Source of the DNA: Lenisia limosa
Taxonomy: Eukaryota > Breviatea
Reading direction: 5' to 3'
Assembly (NCBI GenBank): GCA_001655205.1
Contig: LPNZ01008861.1
Location: 1-29,373, forward strand
DNA: 29,373 nucleotides
Shown: in pieces, positions 1 to 10,816 of the stretch
Layout of the letters: each line of letters begins with the position of its first letter
Numbering within the stretch: the first letter of the stretch is position 1
Position numbers and translations under genes: made by a program
The notes under the pieces: generated by a model
Database searches by the model: none
Seen by the model: the letters and a program-made list of their open reading frames with translations, nothing else
Told to the model about the DNA's origin: nothing

Positions 1-1759
1 TTAACCCATTCAGCTTTGTCCCCCTCAAGCTTCGCGAACGTTTTGCTCTCAACAGCTCTGTAAGGAGATATTACTTACGAAACCTTACCTTGTTTAAATA
101 CATGAGCGTTGCAACTAAAGTTCTGTTAATTCTGTGGCCTTACTGATGCGACTATTGCTTAGTGTCCATCGGCATGCTATTTCAGATGATTAGGGCTTCC
201 GGTTCAAAAAAAGTCCGATAAAGTATCGATAGTTTTCAAGATTTATCGAGAAATTCAGTTTATTTTCGAACCGAAGGGAAGCCCTAAGTATTTTTAAAGG
301 AGCACCTCCTGACACCCCAGGTGTACATTTTCCGTTTCAACCTTCCCTCCGGACGCCACACCCTCAATTGGCGCGCGGGCCAATACGTTGCAGTCCGAAC
401 TGAGATTGACGGACAAAATGTTCTCAGGCATTACTCCCCCGTCTCCCGCTACACTCAGACTGGTGAGGTGGTGGCAATGCTTGTTTTGGCTATTATTTTG
501 ATTGTTTTTTATTGATGGTTCGTGATTAGTACCTTAACGCAATTCTTTATTTCAATTTCCCCTTGATTCAAAAAAACAGTATTTTACCCCCCCCCCCCNN
601 NNNNNNNNNNNNNNNNNNNNNNNNNNNNNNNNNNNNNNNNNNNNNNNNNNNNNNNNNNNNNNNNNNNNNNNNNNNNNNNNNNNNNNNNNNNNNNNNCCAC
701 CAAAATGGGCCAACTTCCTCCCGGCGGCGAAATCGAATTCTCAGGCCCCTTCGGCGAGCTTGACCTCAACATTGACATCCCTCGCGAGGTGGCTCCTCCC
801 AACGGTTGGCTTCCGAAGTTCAGTTCTTTTAGCTTCCGACATATAATGCTTTACTCATGCTCTTTTGAAACACTGACGTTCCCAGCCATTAGACGTATTG
901 GCATGATTGCTGGAGGTGCTGGTATCTCCCCCATGATCCAGGTTAGCCTCTCGTTTTGTTTGATTTCCACATCTACCAAACATTTGAAACAAAACAAAGT
1001 GATCTAAGGGAGGGGTGCGGGTGCGACATTTGAAATTAGGCTGACCCTCCAGATTATCCGTACAGTCCAGGCCCACTACCGCTTTGATGTGCAGCTTCGT
1101 CTCCTCTTCGCCGCCAACACCGTTGATGAACTTCTGTACAAGGTGGGGAGTCTGCTATCTTCTAGCATTGTGTGGGTTCTATTATTCTGCTTGATTGACA
1201 GGGCCTTTTTTGCAGTGAAGCTCGTGTTTTTGAATTGTTTTACGCGAAAAGAGTGTTGATGACCCCTTTAGGAAGTTTTGGAGCAAAAGGCGGCCCAACT
1301 CCCCAACCTTGACGTCAAGTTTGTCCTCCTCAAGGTATGACAGCTATGTTATTTGGCATTCTTGTTTTGTTTAATATCAAGTATCACATTATTCAGTATC
1401 TTTTTTTATTTTCTCCTTACCCCCCCCCCCCCNNNNNNNNNNNNNNNNNNNNNNNNNNNNNNNNNNNNNNNNNNNNNNNNNNNNNNNNNNNNNNNNNNNN
1501 NNNNNNNNNNGAGGTGATCCGCGACTTCCTCTTTGCCCCTGCGTCGGACTCGAAGGTTCGCCTCAGGATTGGCCATATTACTTGTCTTGTTTGTTCATGA
1601 AAGCGTTGACGATGGGTGAAAGACTGCTTTGTTGTAACTTTTATATTTTTGACATTTTAGCTTGTGATGTGCGGCCCTCCTGTCATGTGCAAGATCCTCA
1701 AGCGCACACTCACCGAAAAGCTCAATTACAAGGAGGGCGAGTTCTACTCCTATATGTAA
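1..1759 (+). CDS. NADH-cytochrome b5 reductase-like flavoprotein (5' end outside window)
   Basis: This family passes electrons from NADH through FAD to cytochrome b5 or a similar acceptor, usually at the ER or outer mitochondrial membrane. Exons read in phase: about 3-59 (NPFSFVPLKLRERFAL, the start of the FAD-domain beta barrel), 321 to about 465 (VYIFRFNLPSG... with the FAD-binding RHYSPVS motif), about 699-804 (KMGQLPPGGEIEFSGPFGEL), 886-941 (IGMIAGGAGISPMIQ, the NAD-binding glycine-rich loop), 1053-1142 (LRLLFAANTVDELLYK), 1272-1334, 1511 to about 1555 (EVIRDFLFAP), and 1661-1759 (LVMCGPPVMCKILKRTL, the CGPP NADH motif, ending YSYM then TAA). All hallmarks of the FNR/b5R fold occur in the right order. 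Two gaps (599-696, 1433-1510) remove short parts of exons or introns. The N-terminus, including any membrane anchor, lies left of the window. Family assignment is firm; substrate and location are inferred. Confidence 0.9.
191..286. repeat. MITE-like family A, copy 1 (TA-flanked near-palindrome)
   Basis: A 96-bp element in an intron of the b5 reductase gene. It begins TAGGGCTTCCGGTTC and ends CGAAGGGAAGCCCTA, so its ends are inverted repeats with TA at both outer edges. The centre holds ATCGAT/TTATCGAG words shared with the other five copies in the window. Confidence 0.85.
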
Positions 1760-2178
1760 ATGCAGTACCAAGCAAACTAAGTGTGTTAGTATTGTGATTG
1801 TTATGCATACCTTTTCTTGCTGTCTCAGGGAAGTACTCTTATCATTTGGTTGTTCGACGTCAAGATATAGGTAAAGGCTATCAACTGGTTTATTATTATG
1901 AACCAGTATAACAATATCATCAAAAATCAAAGGTTGATCACACAGATCATGTCGTATTTCTGGTAAAATGTTCAAACGCTTCTTTCCTTTCTCTTCTTAG
2001 AATATATAGAAACGTTAGCAGAAATTGAATAATATCGTACACCCAACATTAGAGAATTCCTTCATCTGGAAGAAACTGGAAGAGTGGGAGAAGCTTTCCG
2101 TATATCTCGTCGTCCTTTGGACTGAGGCTCAGAGCAATCCACAACCCATAAACGAGACACCATCATATCAGGCACACA
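1760..2178. other. Intergenic spacer between b5 reductase and SMP-protein genes
   Basis: About 420 bases follow the reductase stop and precede the first ATG of the next + strand gene. No coding stretch, RNA gene or repeat was recognised. The region is AT-rich and presumably holds the 3' UTR of the first gene and the promoter and 5' UTR of the second. No clear promoter element could be assigned. Confidence 0.5.
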
Positions 2179-5100
2179 ATGGGGTTTGTAGTCGGTTTTC
2201 TGCTCCTCCTTGTCGGTGTTTGTATTGGCTGTCTTGGCCTGATCTTTGGTGTACTCTTCTTCGTCTCAAAGGAAGAGGCTAAAGTAGGCTTGGAGAGGTG
2301 TAAGGATGAGAGTGGCCAAAATGGCAATTTATTATTGGGTTGTTTGGGAGGGAAAAGGAAATTTCCTTCATTCCAGTGACTACTTTGCTTCAATTCCTTG
2401 TTTCCATTTTTGGTAAAACAAAAACCGCTTTGCCCTCTCTATTTCATTTTTCAATATATTTTTTTCTGCTGGACTCTGGATATTTTGTTGACTCATATGC
2501 CTGTTTGCTTGTGTTCAAAAATATCTTCACAGTGCTGACAGTTTTATTAATTTCATTTTTATTACCCCCCATATCACTTCGCGTTGACTGTGACTGTCAT
2601 CAACTTATCTTACCCCCTAGTGGTTTGAGAAAGTCAAGCAGAAAGAGCGAGATTTGAGTTTCACAGCCCCTTTATCCCTAAATTCGCCTGAAGAAGAGAA
2701 GAAGGAGGAGGATGAATCGAGCGAAGGCAAACAGGTGATAGGGTGGAACCTACACTACTCCCGGCCCGTATCCCACATGTGACACCCTTGAATATGTAAA
2801 ACTCAAAATCCACTATCACCCTGGGAACTACTCTATAATAGATCCCTCCAGTATCGATGGAGGTGTTTGGTGGTAGAGAGAGGCAATAATGGTGTCGTTG
2901 CCATTGTAGCCAACATCAAGCCCCGCTAATCCTCTAGATTTCGTTGAGAGGTCTGGCTAAAGTTATTTTCGGTCCGTTTGATCACCCCAAGAAACTGAAG
3001 CATTCACAAAGTTGGTTTTCTTTAAATAAAACCAGTTCCTACATACATTTCAGCTTCTTTCTAATTGCCCTTTTTCACAATTCCCCCCTCACTTCCCTCT
3101 GTAGACTTGGACTGTAATCAGCTAGTCTTGCTCAATGGAAATAGAATTGTCATCTATCACAAAGACACGGTGTGTGGGGAGGTTGAGTGAGAAACTGCAA
3201 TGGCAGAACTTTCTTGTCAAGTGGGATTATCAATATTCAGAACTGTTTTTCTATCAAGGATTAAAGTGTGAAAGGTAAAATTACGGGTTTTAACTAATTA
3301 GGAGGGCCAACTTCAGGCAGCATTCTCCGTAAAGGGCACATTCGCTTCTCTTGGTGTTTTAGAATCTCGTAACGCTCATACGGTCGTCATACATAGCCCA
3401 GATACCCCTATTGCAGCTAATGTGAGTTCAATCATAGGTCTCTTCAATTAACTGCAGGAAGTGTAAAGAGGATAACGGCACATTGAGCATTTGTACTTGT
3501 TTCTCCTTACTTTCTCGCGTGTCATTCATACAATTCCTTCTTATCATGCCCATTATACCCATAGAACGTGCTGTCAAGTCCCCATTCTGTGCTACTCTTC
3601 TTCCGGACTCTCAATGAAGCCCAAAAGTGGAACCTTGCTATTCGTGCCGCGGCCGGAGAGGTTTGTCACTGGGCGTGGAGGGGGGGTTATCAAACTGTAC
3701 TAGCATTTTACGCTTCGATTGGGGTTTTCAGCATATTTCAAATAATGAGCAGGGGTATGATGTTACTGATTGTATAACTTTCCATTCCTTCACCCCTCTC
3801 CTTCACCCCCCCCCCTCCNNNNNNNNNNNNNNNNNNNNNNNNNNNNNNNNNNNNNNNNNNNNNNNNNNNNNNNNNNNNNNNNNNNNNNNNNNNNNNNNNN
3901 NNNNNNNNNNNNGCGAACTTAGAACCACTGCATTTGCCAACCCGGATAATGAGTGGGCTTCTTGAGCACACTATATATGTAGATGATTTTTTAGGCACGC
4001 AGAAAGCTGTGTGCACAGAGTTGTAAGGCAGATGATTGGGTGAATTTAAATTATACTATAATCCAAAATCGCTTATAAGCGTGATGGTGTAGACAGCTTC
4101 GGCCAGATACAACCTTTTTTTTTATTTCTCATCGCCAAATATACATAGTATGTATATTATTATTTATATCAACATCAGTTATACCTCTTCACGGTTAAGA
4201 GATTGGGATAATCGAGTATCTATTTCCCCTTGGTGCTGACTAATAAAGGGTGAACGACACTGTGATCACTCCTTTTACTATTGAAAGTGGGTGAAAAGTG
4301 GATTCACCAAGTTTTTCTTTGCAACTGAAAGGGCTGCAGTTCCGAATTTTGTCGTTCTATTTCTATTTCAGTTGATTTTTGCATCATTGTGCTGCATGAT
4401 TCCAGATTGGAGGCTCTTTTTGGCCATAGATACTCATTATTTTAGACCCGGGCTGGGCAAACTTTGTTCTTCAGCGATTGTTCTTCGACATTCATGACGA
4501 GGCGTGGCTTCACGCGCATTTGAGGCGCAAACTCAATCTCAAAGTTCATGGGGTCCTGTTTTTCTCTGCTTTCTTCTCACAATAATAACAACGTATCCAT
4601 CTTCAATAATTCATGATTTTTACTTGTGTATTGCTAGCCTCTACGGTATTTACACTCTTACCAAACAGTTAAAACTGCTTCAGCTTCCAAAAGTGGTCAC
4701 TCATGTTGAGGTTTGCTGTAGACAGAGAGTAGAGGAGATTCACTTCGCCACTATTACTTTGATTTACCAATCTACCACAATTCCTCAGCAATCTTCAACG
4801 AATTCTGCTTTATTATGAAATGAAATTCTGACCCTGTAGATTCTGAAGATCGTTTTAGGGCCTCGACTCCCCATTATCCATAAAATCCAAGTCAATGATG
4901 TGACAAACAAGGGCGAAATTGTGGGGGGGGGGGGTGANNNNNNNNNNNNNNNNNNNNNNNNNNNNNNNNNNNNNNNNNNNNNNNNNNNNNNNNNNNNNNN
5001 NNNNNNNNNNNNNNNNNNNNNNNTCCATACATCGTGTTCCACTGGGATTGTTTTTACTCCAGGATATTGTTTTTTTGTTTGACAATTCACTCTCTAGGAT

Positions 5101-8100
5101 GCAGATATAGACCTGACATACACTGGAGGCTTCTCCATTTGGTTTGGTACCACTGTAAATGTGGGAAGTGAGATGCTCTGCAGAGTAAAGTTATGATACT
5201 TCTTTGTTTCTCATTTTGACATAATGGAAAACTGGAAACATCGACCCCTGATTAGTATTCTGTTGCCCTAATCTAACCATGCCAGCTTTCTCTCCCCGGT
5301 ATTATGGCAGCGTTGTCATCGAAGAGCATCACAATTCCAGTTTACATTGCACTTCAAGTCAAAAAAGTCAAGGGAAAGGTAGGGCGCTCCTTTCTAATAA
5401 CGTTTGTTTTCTATTAGATGTATGATAAGTACCGTATCCCCTCCCTTTACCCATTGTAGCTAAAAGTCTTCATTCCCCCACCGCCCTCTGATGAGCTCTT
5501 TATCGGCTTCCACGGGATCCCGGAGAACGACCTTGAAGTTGGTCTTTATCATTTCTTCTTTCTCATGGCCCTTCTTCTTCAAACCTCAATCTTGTCAATT
5601 GAGTCAATCCTTTGTGAATGTGGCCAATCGAGCTTCTCTTTTCTTACTATTTTTCTTATCTACCACCTCCATTTTTGGTTTAGTAACATTATTCATTACT
5701 GTGATAGTATGAAGTACATCTTAATAGCTTTAAACGAAACACAATGACAACTAGTCACCTCACCATCCAGGTGAAGACGAGTGTTGGAGATAAAAGATTC
5801 ATCCAGAACATCTCCCCGGGTATGTGCAGTGTTTCAGAGGAATCCTTTTGCATTTTTATTTTTCTACCATTACTTTTTTTTCAGTGACAAACATCCTTGT
5901 GCATGCACTGAAGACCTTTATGATGGAAGAGTTTGTCTTGCCCCACATGGACAACTTCGATAACCCTATGACCAAGTCCAAGAGAGAGGTGTGCTGGCTC
6001 ACTTTAACTTTTGTCAGAGTAATGAGATAACATTGAGCCCGATACAATGAACAATACGGAGCTTATATATTTCATCATATTGTTGACAGACTCACTCTCC
6101 ACTTTTCTGATTGCCTACTTTTTACACCATCAGGTTGATGCTCTTCGTTCGCTTCTCTCCTCAGAGAAGTTCGACTCGGCGTTTCATCCCCAACCTGGGT
6201 TGGTTTGGATCTAATACCTCTTGTCTTTTGTTTCCTACCAAAGTTGCCAGTATGACATGGGCTGTACCTAGGGCTTCACTTCGGTTCGAAAAAGACTGAA
6301 TTTCTCGATAAATCGTCGATAAATATCGATATTTTACCGGTCTTTTCGAACGGAAATGAAGCCCTAGATATGCCAATTGATTTTTTGATACTGTCGATAT
6401 ATATTTTTAATCAAAAGGAAAGGAAGCGGTAGTAAGACTAGGGAATATTATCATATTACCTTACTGTAACCTTCAGTGTCGAATAAAATTTCTGCGGTGC
6501 CCCTTTTCTATTCCTCTTATAACCACCCAGAACCGAAGCCCCAGCCTCTTCCGTTGTCAACAACAAATTGGTCTTTTCCCACGAGTTTCCTACTGGTGGG
6601 TGGTAATCAATTTTATGTCATTACTGAAGAATAATATACTATTGTGATCGTCTTCCCCCTACAAATCATAGTCGATTATTTGAAATAATACATCTGTTGA
6701 GGCAAGTTTGACTCTTCAGCTGACACATATGGCTTTGAGAAGAGTTTGGAGGAAGATCTCGAAACTGAGACTTCTCAGAACATCGTGCCTGAGCCTCAGC
6801 ACCAAGAGAAGAAGGTATGATGTAATACCCACTTCCCTTCTTGTTTTTTACCTTACAACGTATTAACTTAACTACACTTAAGGCTTCCTTCAGTCTTTTT
6901 CCGGACTTAAAGAAGCCTTAACTATAACAATAACCAACTAATCTTTTTAGGGTGGTTTCTTTTCTATGTTCAAGCGCCACAAGAACTACACTCCAATCAA
7001 ATCGCCAACCACTCCCCAAAGAGACTTGAAAGCCCAGAGAGACAACAACCTTGGGATTAATGTATGAACACATAGGGTGGAGGGGTATCTTGCCCGAAAC
7101 AGGTTTCTTTGCTTTCTTCAATTTTCAATCAGTTAAACAGGTTTCTTTGGTTATTTCTTTTTTTAGTCTAGCACTGTTAAGCTTCTATTTGTCACCCTTA
7201 TCAACAGTATTTATTATAATAATCAATATCTTCCCCTGGTTTGCATTCTATTAGAGAATATCGTCTCCTTACCATATCTTCACACTTCAAGGCGACAATG
7301 GTGGAGGAGGAAGACATTGAAGTGATCGAAGCGAACGCTGCTGTTACGAAGTTCGAGGGGGATTGGGACGAGGTTCAGGATTGGGACTAGTACCCATTCT
7401 ACTTCTTATGATGTAAAATAATAATTATTGTAATTTCCATTTATACAAGTGGTGTGGGATATTTACGCCACAGTGAACCAGTCTTTGAAGAGGAAGAGCC
7501 ATTTGCATCCACCAGTCCCCCTGCCAAGGTAGATTTCATAGAGGTTTGCAATAGATTGTTTGTTTCTGCACCAGCCCACCTTTTGGTTAAGTCTTTAAAT
7601 GTTGTTTCTGAGGAGCAAATAGAGTTTTTTTTTTGGAGTTTTTCAACTGATAGATTTTGGTTTTAACTCCTCCCCCAGGCTAAAGCCCAGGTCATAGATG
7701 TCGACGATGACAAGCCGCCAGCACACCACGGCAAACTGAACGAGGGGTCTGACCATTTTGATGGCGATGAGTTGGACGCCATGGTCAAAGAGTTTGTTAC
7801 TAAGGTTAGGGGCCTCTTTCTTAAGCCGTGTAGTCCAAACAACCAATGGTTATAGAACATTTGTCGAGACAATCAGCCTTTTTTTTGGTACTATGGGATA
7901 TTCTACGTTACCATATCGGTTCCTTCTTTATCCGCTTTTAATGGGGAGGTATTGCCAACGTTTGCACGTGGCATCTTACGTATCAGGAAGAAGAAAAGAA
8001 GGCAGAAACTGTCAAGCTGGCGGAAGCTTCGGAAGCTTCAGAAGCAGAAGTGACGATGGTTGCCGACGAGGATGTGGAAACGCTCACTGGGCCGGAACTT

Positions 8101-10077
8101 CATGCCGTTTTGGACCAGTTTGACTCTCTCACTGCGGAAGACGTAACAACACCGCAGGAGGAGGAACAGGGTGAGATTTGAGGGCTCGTATTCCTTATAC
8201 ATCAGGAATGCTACACCATTTCTGCCACATCATCAACTATGGAATCTTTTTCAGCAACTGACCATTTAGGCACCCCAGGAGTTGTTGAGGCAGATGAGAA
8301 TGAGAAAGTTACGTTCACCAAGCCGCAGCACGTGACACCTCCTTCCGAAGCACCGCCGCCGGAACCGAAAACCAAGAGCAAGAGCACCAAGAACCTTTTT
8401 TCGGTGAGTCTCATTGATTTTGTCGCGTTCATTACGGTGACTGCTTTACAACCAGTGGGTGTACATGTGCATAAATACATGCTTTTATGTTTCTCCCAAA
8501 GTGAAGATATTGTTATGTTAGAATTTGGGAAATACACTTAACTACCAACCTTTATGATCTCATTTGCCCCATTTGCTCTCTTCTATAACTTCTCAGTTTG
8601 CAGTAAATGCAGTCAAAACTCTTGACACTCACGTCAAGAAGGTTGGCAGGGCTATACTTTCAGTCAAGTACATTTTATCACATACATCAACATGTCTATG
8701 ATTTACATATTATGTCTTATGCGCAAGGTAAAGTGATCAATTATCCCTCCGTTAGCTTTTTTTGTCTCAATTTACAGGAAATGCAAAAACAACAAGCCAA
8801 AGAAGAAGCCGCTAAACGAGTGGGTGTGGTCGGAGGTTTCGCAGTCTTCCGTTTTATTTGCCCATCAAGTTAAGAAGTACATTGGTCTAACCGTTCAGAG
8901 CGCTGCAGCTTCCCAACCTGTGAAGGTGATTTGGTCTAAAACTGGCTCTACCTGGGCTGTGGGTATATTTTGCGAATTTTATCTCATTATAATTAGCAGT
9001 GTAAAACGGGATATTCCAGAGCAGAGAACTTGGTTTTACGTTCTTAGGTTTCCCTTCGGCCCGACCAGCTGCCCCAAGGCTTCTTCGTTCGTCGGCCGTC
9101 TCCTTCGTCTTCTCCCAGCCCTCCACCATCCGTGTCGCCTTCTTCCCAACCTGGGTCTGAGCAAACTCAGGTTTGATTTCTGTTGAATAGTCCTTCAAAT
9201 CCTCGATAGTTGTCATATCTTTTCTTCTCTCAACTTTATTGCTCTCTGGACATATTTTGAACAAGACCTCGATCATATTCCGCCGTTTGTGCTCTGAGCC
9301 GTCCCACATCGACAAATTTCAGTCTTTCCAGGAACTCAAAAGTCCCCTCGAGCCCGTGGTTATCAAGGAAATGCCGGTCAAACCTGAAACACCAAGTTCG
9401 GGGGAGGGGGGCTTCTTCAAATAAAGGGTTTCCTTTTCTACCAACATAACGCGATTGTGTTTTCATCATCAACAGTATTTTGTTTCGTTCATCAACAGCA
9501 TTTTGTTTCCATCATTAGCAGCATTTTGTTTCCATCAACACTATTTTCCCACCAACATACGTTTCCTCAAATGTCAAGCTGATACTGTTTGTATTCATTC
9601 ATCCGTAGAATTCAGTGAGACACGCCTTCCTGATATGGACCAGGAGCCCACACCAACAGCCTCGCCGGCTCCGCAGTATGAGTCACCAAGGTTTGCTTTT
9701 CACTGCCATTAGGGCCTCACACAAATTCGAAAAAGATCGGTAAACTCGATCTATTATATTGATGATTTCGAGAAGTCATTTTCTGGAGGAATGAAGCCCA
9801 AACTCTCATAAGTCAAGTGTTCAGCATGGATTTGCTCTAAAAATTTAATAATGTTTAAATCCCGAAGTGCTCATTCTTCTTTCATAATGTTGCAATCATG
9901 CACCAAAGTGCTCATTCTTCTTTCATAATCTCAAACTTGATGATGGGGTGAGCGGCTTCACAATTCAGTCCTCCACGACTTGTGCAGCCTGTTGTGCTGG
10001 AGTATGACTCGGAGAGCGAAGATGAAATCACAAAAATGATGAATGAGGCTCTCGATGAGCTTCCTTCTTCTCGATAA
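2179..10077 (+). CDS. TEX2-type SMP-domain lipid-transfer protein with long acidic tail
   Basis: SMP proteins of the TEX2/Nvj2 type are anchored in the ER and carry lipid at membrane contact sites. The ATG at 2179 starts MGFVVGFLLLLVGVCIG..., one membrane helix. Exons: 2179-2283, 2621-2734, 3105-3169, 3317-3421, 3565-3660 (PH-like end FFRTLNEAQKWNLAIR), about 3913-3952, 4446-4552 (WANFVLQRLFFDIHDEAW, SMP start), 4684-4710, 4840-4920, 5098-5154 (DADIDLTYTGGFSIW), 5286-5378, 5460-5537 (FIPPPPSDELFIGF), 5771-5819, 5885-5988 (VTNILVHALKTF, FVLPHMDNF), 6134-6198, 6531-6594, 6702-6814, 6951-7061, 7292-7350, then the tail exons to TAA at 10077. Phases agree at nearly every junction. A missing exon is implied between 2735 and 3104. 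The model gives about 865 residues plus that exon. TEX2-type homology is strong. Joining the tail to the SMP part is inferred from phase; a separate tail gene remains possible. Confidence 0.78.
3993..4150 (+). repeat. Dispersed repeat family B, copy 1
   Basis: Lies in an intron of the SMP gene. It carries GTGTGCACAGAGTTGTAAG, TTGGGTGAATT, then AAGCGTGATGGTG, CAGCTTCGGCCAGATACAACC and TATTTCTCATCGCC before AT-rich sequence. The same ordered words recur at 11325 and, in part, at 16875, 22075, 25447 and 29300. Confidence 0.75.
4446..5988 (+). other. SMP domain coding segment of the TEX2-type gene
   Basis: These exons match the SMP fold of TEX2 in order: the opening WANFVLQRLFFDI helix, LPIIHKIQV, the DLTYTGGFSIW strand, ITIPVYIALQVKKVKG, the IPPPPSDELFIGF signature, and the closing helix with FVLPHMDNF. 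The fold forms a lipid-holding beta-barrel tube. A 27-nt micro-exon (4684-4710, LPKVVTHVE) fits between 4552 and 4840 in phase 0, and TEX2 has a KLP segment at the same place. The gap 4938-5023 falls in an intron that begins GT followed by 12 G. Confidence 0.85.
6269..6366. repeat. MITE-like family A, copy 2
   Basis: A 98-bp intronic copy, TAGGGCTTCACTTCGGTTCG ... TTCGAACGGAAATGAAGCCCTA. The inverted ends pair over about 28 bases. The centre reads GAATTTCTCGATAAATCGTC then GATAAATATCGATA, which is the reverse complement of the copy 1 centre. Confidence 0.87.
9464..9547 (+). repeat. Tandem repeat, about 23-26 bp unit
   Basis: Four imperfect units of CATCAACAGCATTTTGTTTC lie in an intron of the SMP gene tail. 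Unit spacing and bases vary slightly. Confidence 0.75.
9710..9801. repeat. MITE-like family A, copy 3 (degraded)
   Basis: Starts TAGGGCCTCAC and ends GGAATGAAGCCCA. The central AAAAAGATCGG...CGAG words are still visible, but the inverted ends have decayed and the right TA has become AA. It lies in an intron just after the exon ending at 9690. Confidence 0.6.
9865..9929 (+). repeat. Direct repeat, 24 bp exact, 41-bp period
   Basis: AAGTGCTCATTCTTCTTTCA (first 20 of 24 bases) occurs at 9865-9888 and again exactly at 9906-9929, in the intron before the last exon of the SMP gene. Confidence 0.85.
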
Positions 10078-10816
10078 TGTTTTGTATCTTAAATGTATTG
10101 TAGTTCCATCCCTTTCTCGCTAGATTGATGTCTGGGGTTTATTGTAATAGTCCAGTTGGAAAAATTTCTAAATGATTAATCGATTTGCCTGTTTCCATAA
10201 CCTTCTCTAATGANNNNNNNNNNNNNNNNNNNNNNNNNNNNNNNNNNNNNNNNNNNNNNNNNNNNNNNNNNNNNNNNNNNNNNNNNNNNNNNNNNNNNNT
10301 TGAGATTTGGTGGCGTGGCAAAAACAGGCATGATAATATATCGGCGACAATTATTTCTTGGAAAAAAAAGGGTGACATCATAACAATAAATTAAGAAAAA
10401 TACACGGGAGAAACACTCAGCTCCTAGATTATTGACGAATTGGTGCCAAAGTCAGAATCTGAATGTATCAAACCAATTCTCAAGTTGTCTGATTGAGTCA
10501 TAAATGGAAAGGTGTGTGTNNNNNNNNNNNNNNNNNNNNNNNNNNNNNNNNNNNNNNNNNNNNNNNNNNNNNNNNNNNNNNNNNNNNNNNNNNNNNNNNN
10601 NNNNNNNNNNNNNNNNNNNNNNNNNNNNNNNNNNNNNNNNNNNNNNNNNNNNNNNNNNNNNNNNNNNNNNNNNNNNNNNTCCATCTAAGGTATGAGCTGT
10701 AATCTAGTAGTATTAACTGAAGTTATTAGCTGATAAACTACATTGAAGGTTCTTGTACAAAAAAGATTGTTTTGTGTTGAAAGGGATTTTGGCCAATAAG
10801 AAGACTCATATCCTCT
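10078..10816. other. Convergent intergenic region with two assembly gaps
   Basis: This spacer lies between the stop of the + strand SMP gene and the stop of the - strand receptor gene, so both genes end into it. It contains gaps 10214-10299 and 10520-10679. Unlike the other gaps, these have no long C/G run beside them; the second follows GTGTGTGT. The rest is AT-rich and shows no coding signal or recognised repeat. Confidence 0.6.

Larger units (their letters stand above)
7474..10077 (+). other. Acidic, Ser/Pro-rich tail exons (same gene, or separate hypothetical gene)
   Basis: Exons 7474-7528 (EPVFEEEEPFASTSPPAK), 7679-7804, 7987-8170, 8255-8403, 8597-8641, 8778-8835, 8870-8925, 9048-9170 (RPSPSSSPSPPPSVSPSS), 9323-9395, 9609-9690 and 9969-10077 (ending MMNEALDELPSSR, TAA) join in consistent phase. 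The first exon needs an upstream exon ending in phase 2 and has no ATG of its own. The donor at 7351 (exon 7292-7350) gives exactly that phase, so the tail probably belongs to the SMP gene. The sequence is acidic, low-complexity and probably disordered, with a lysine/alanine-rich helix near EMQKQQAKEEAAKR. No known domain was recognised. The intron at 8836-8869 would be only 34 nt. Confidence 0.65.

Noticed and set aside
3993-4150. Family B as a tRNA-derived SINE
   Set aside because: The CTTCGGCCAGATAC core was compared with a tRNA B box (GGTTCGANTCC) and does not fit. No A box or poly-A tail was found.
9239-9424. + strand frame MLSGHILNKTS... treated as a separate small gene
   Set aside because: Its first part is intron. 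Only 9323 onwards fits the SMP gene tail, entered from a CAG acceptor.
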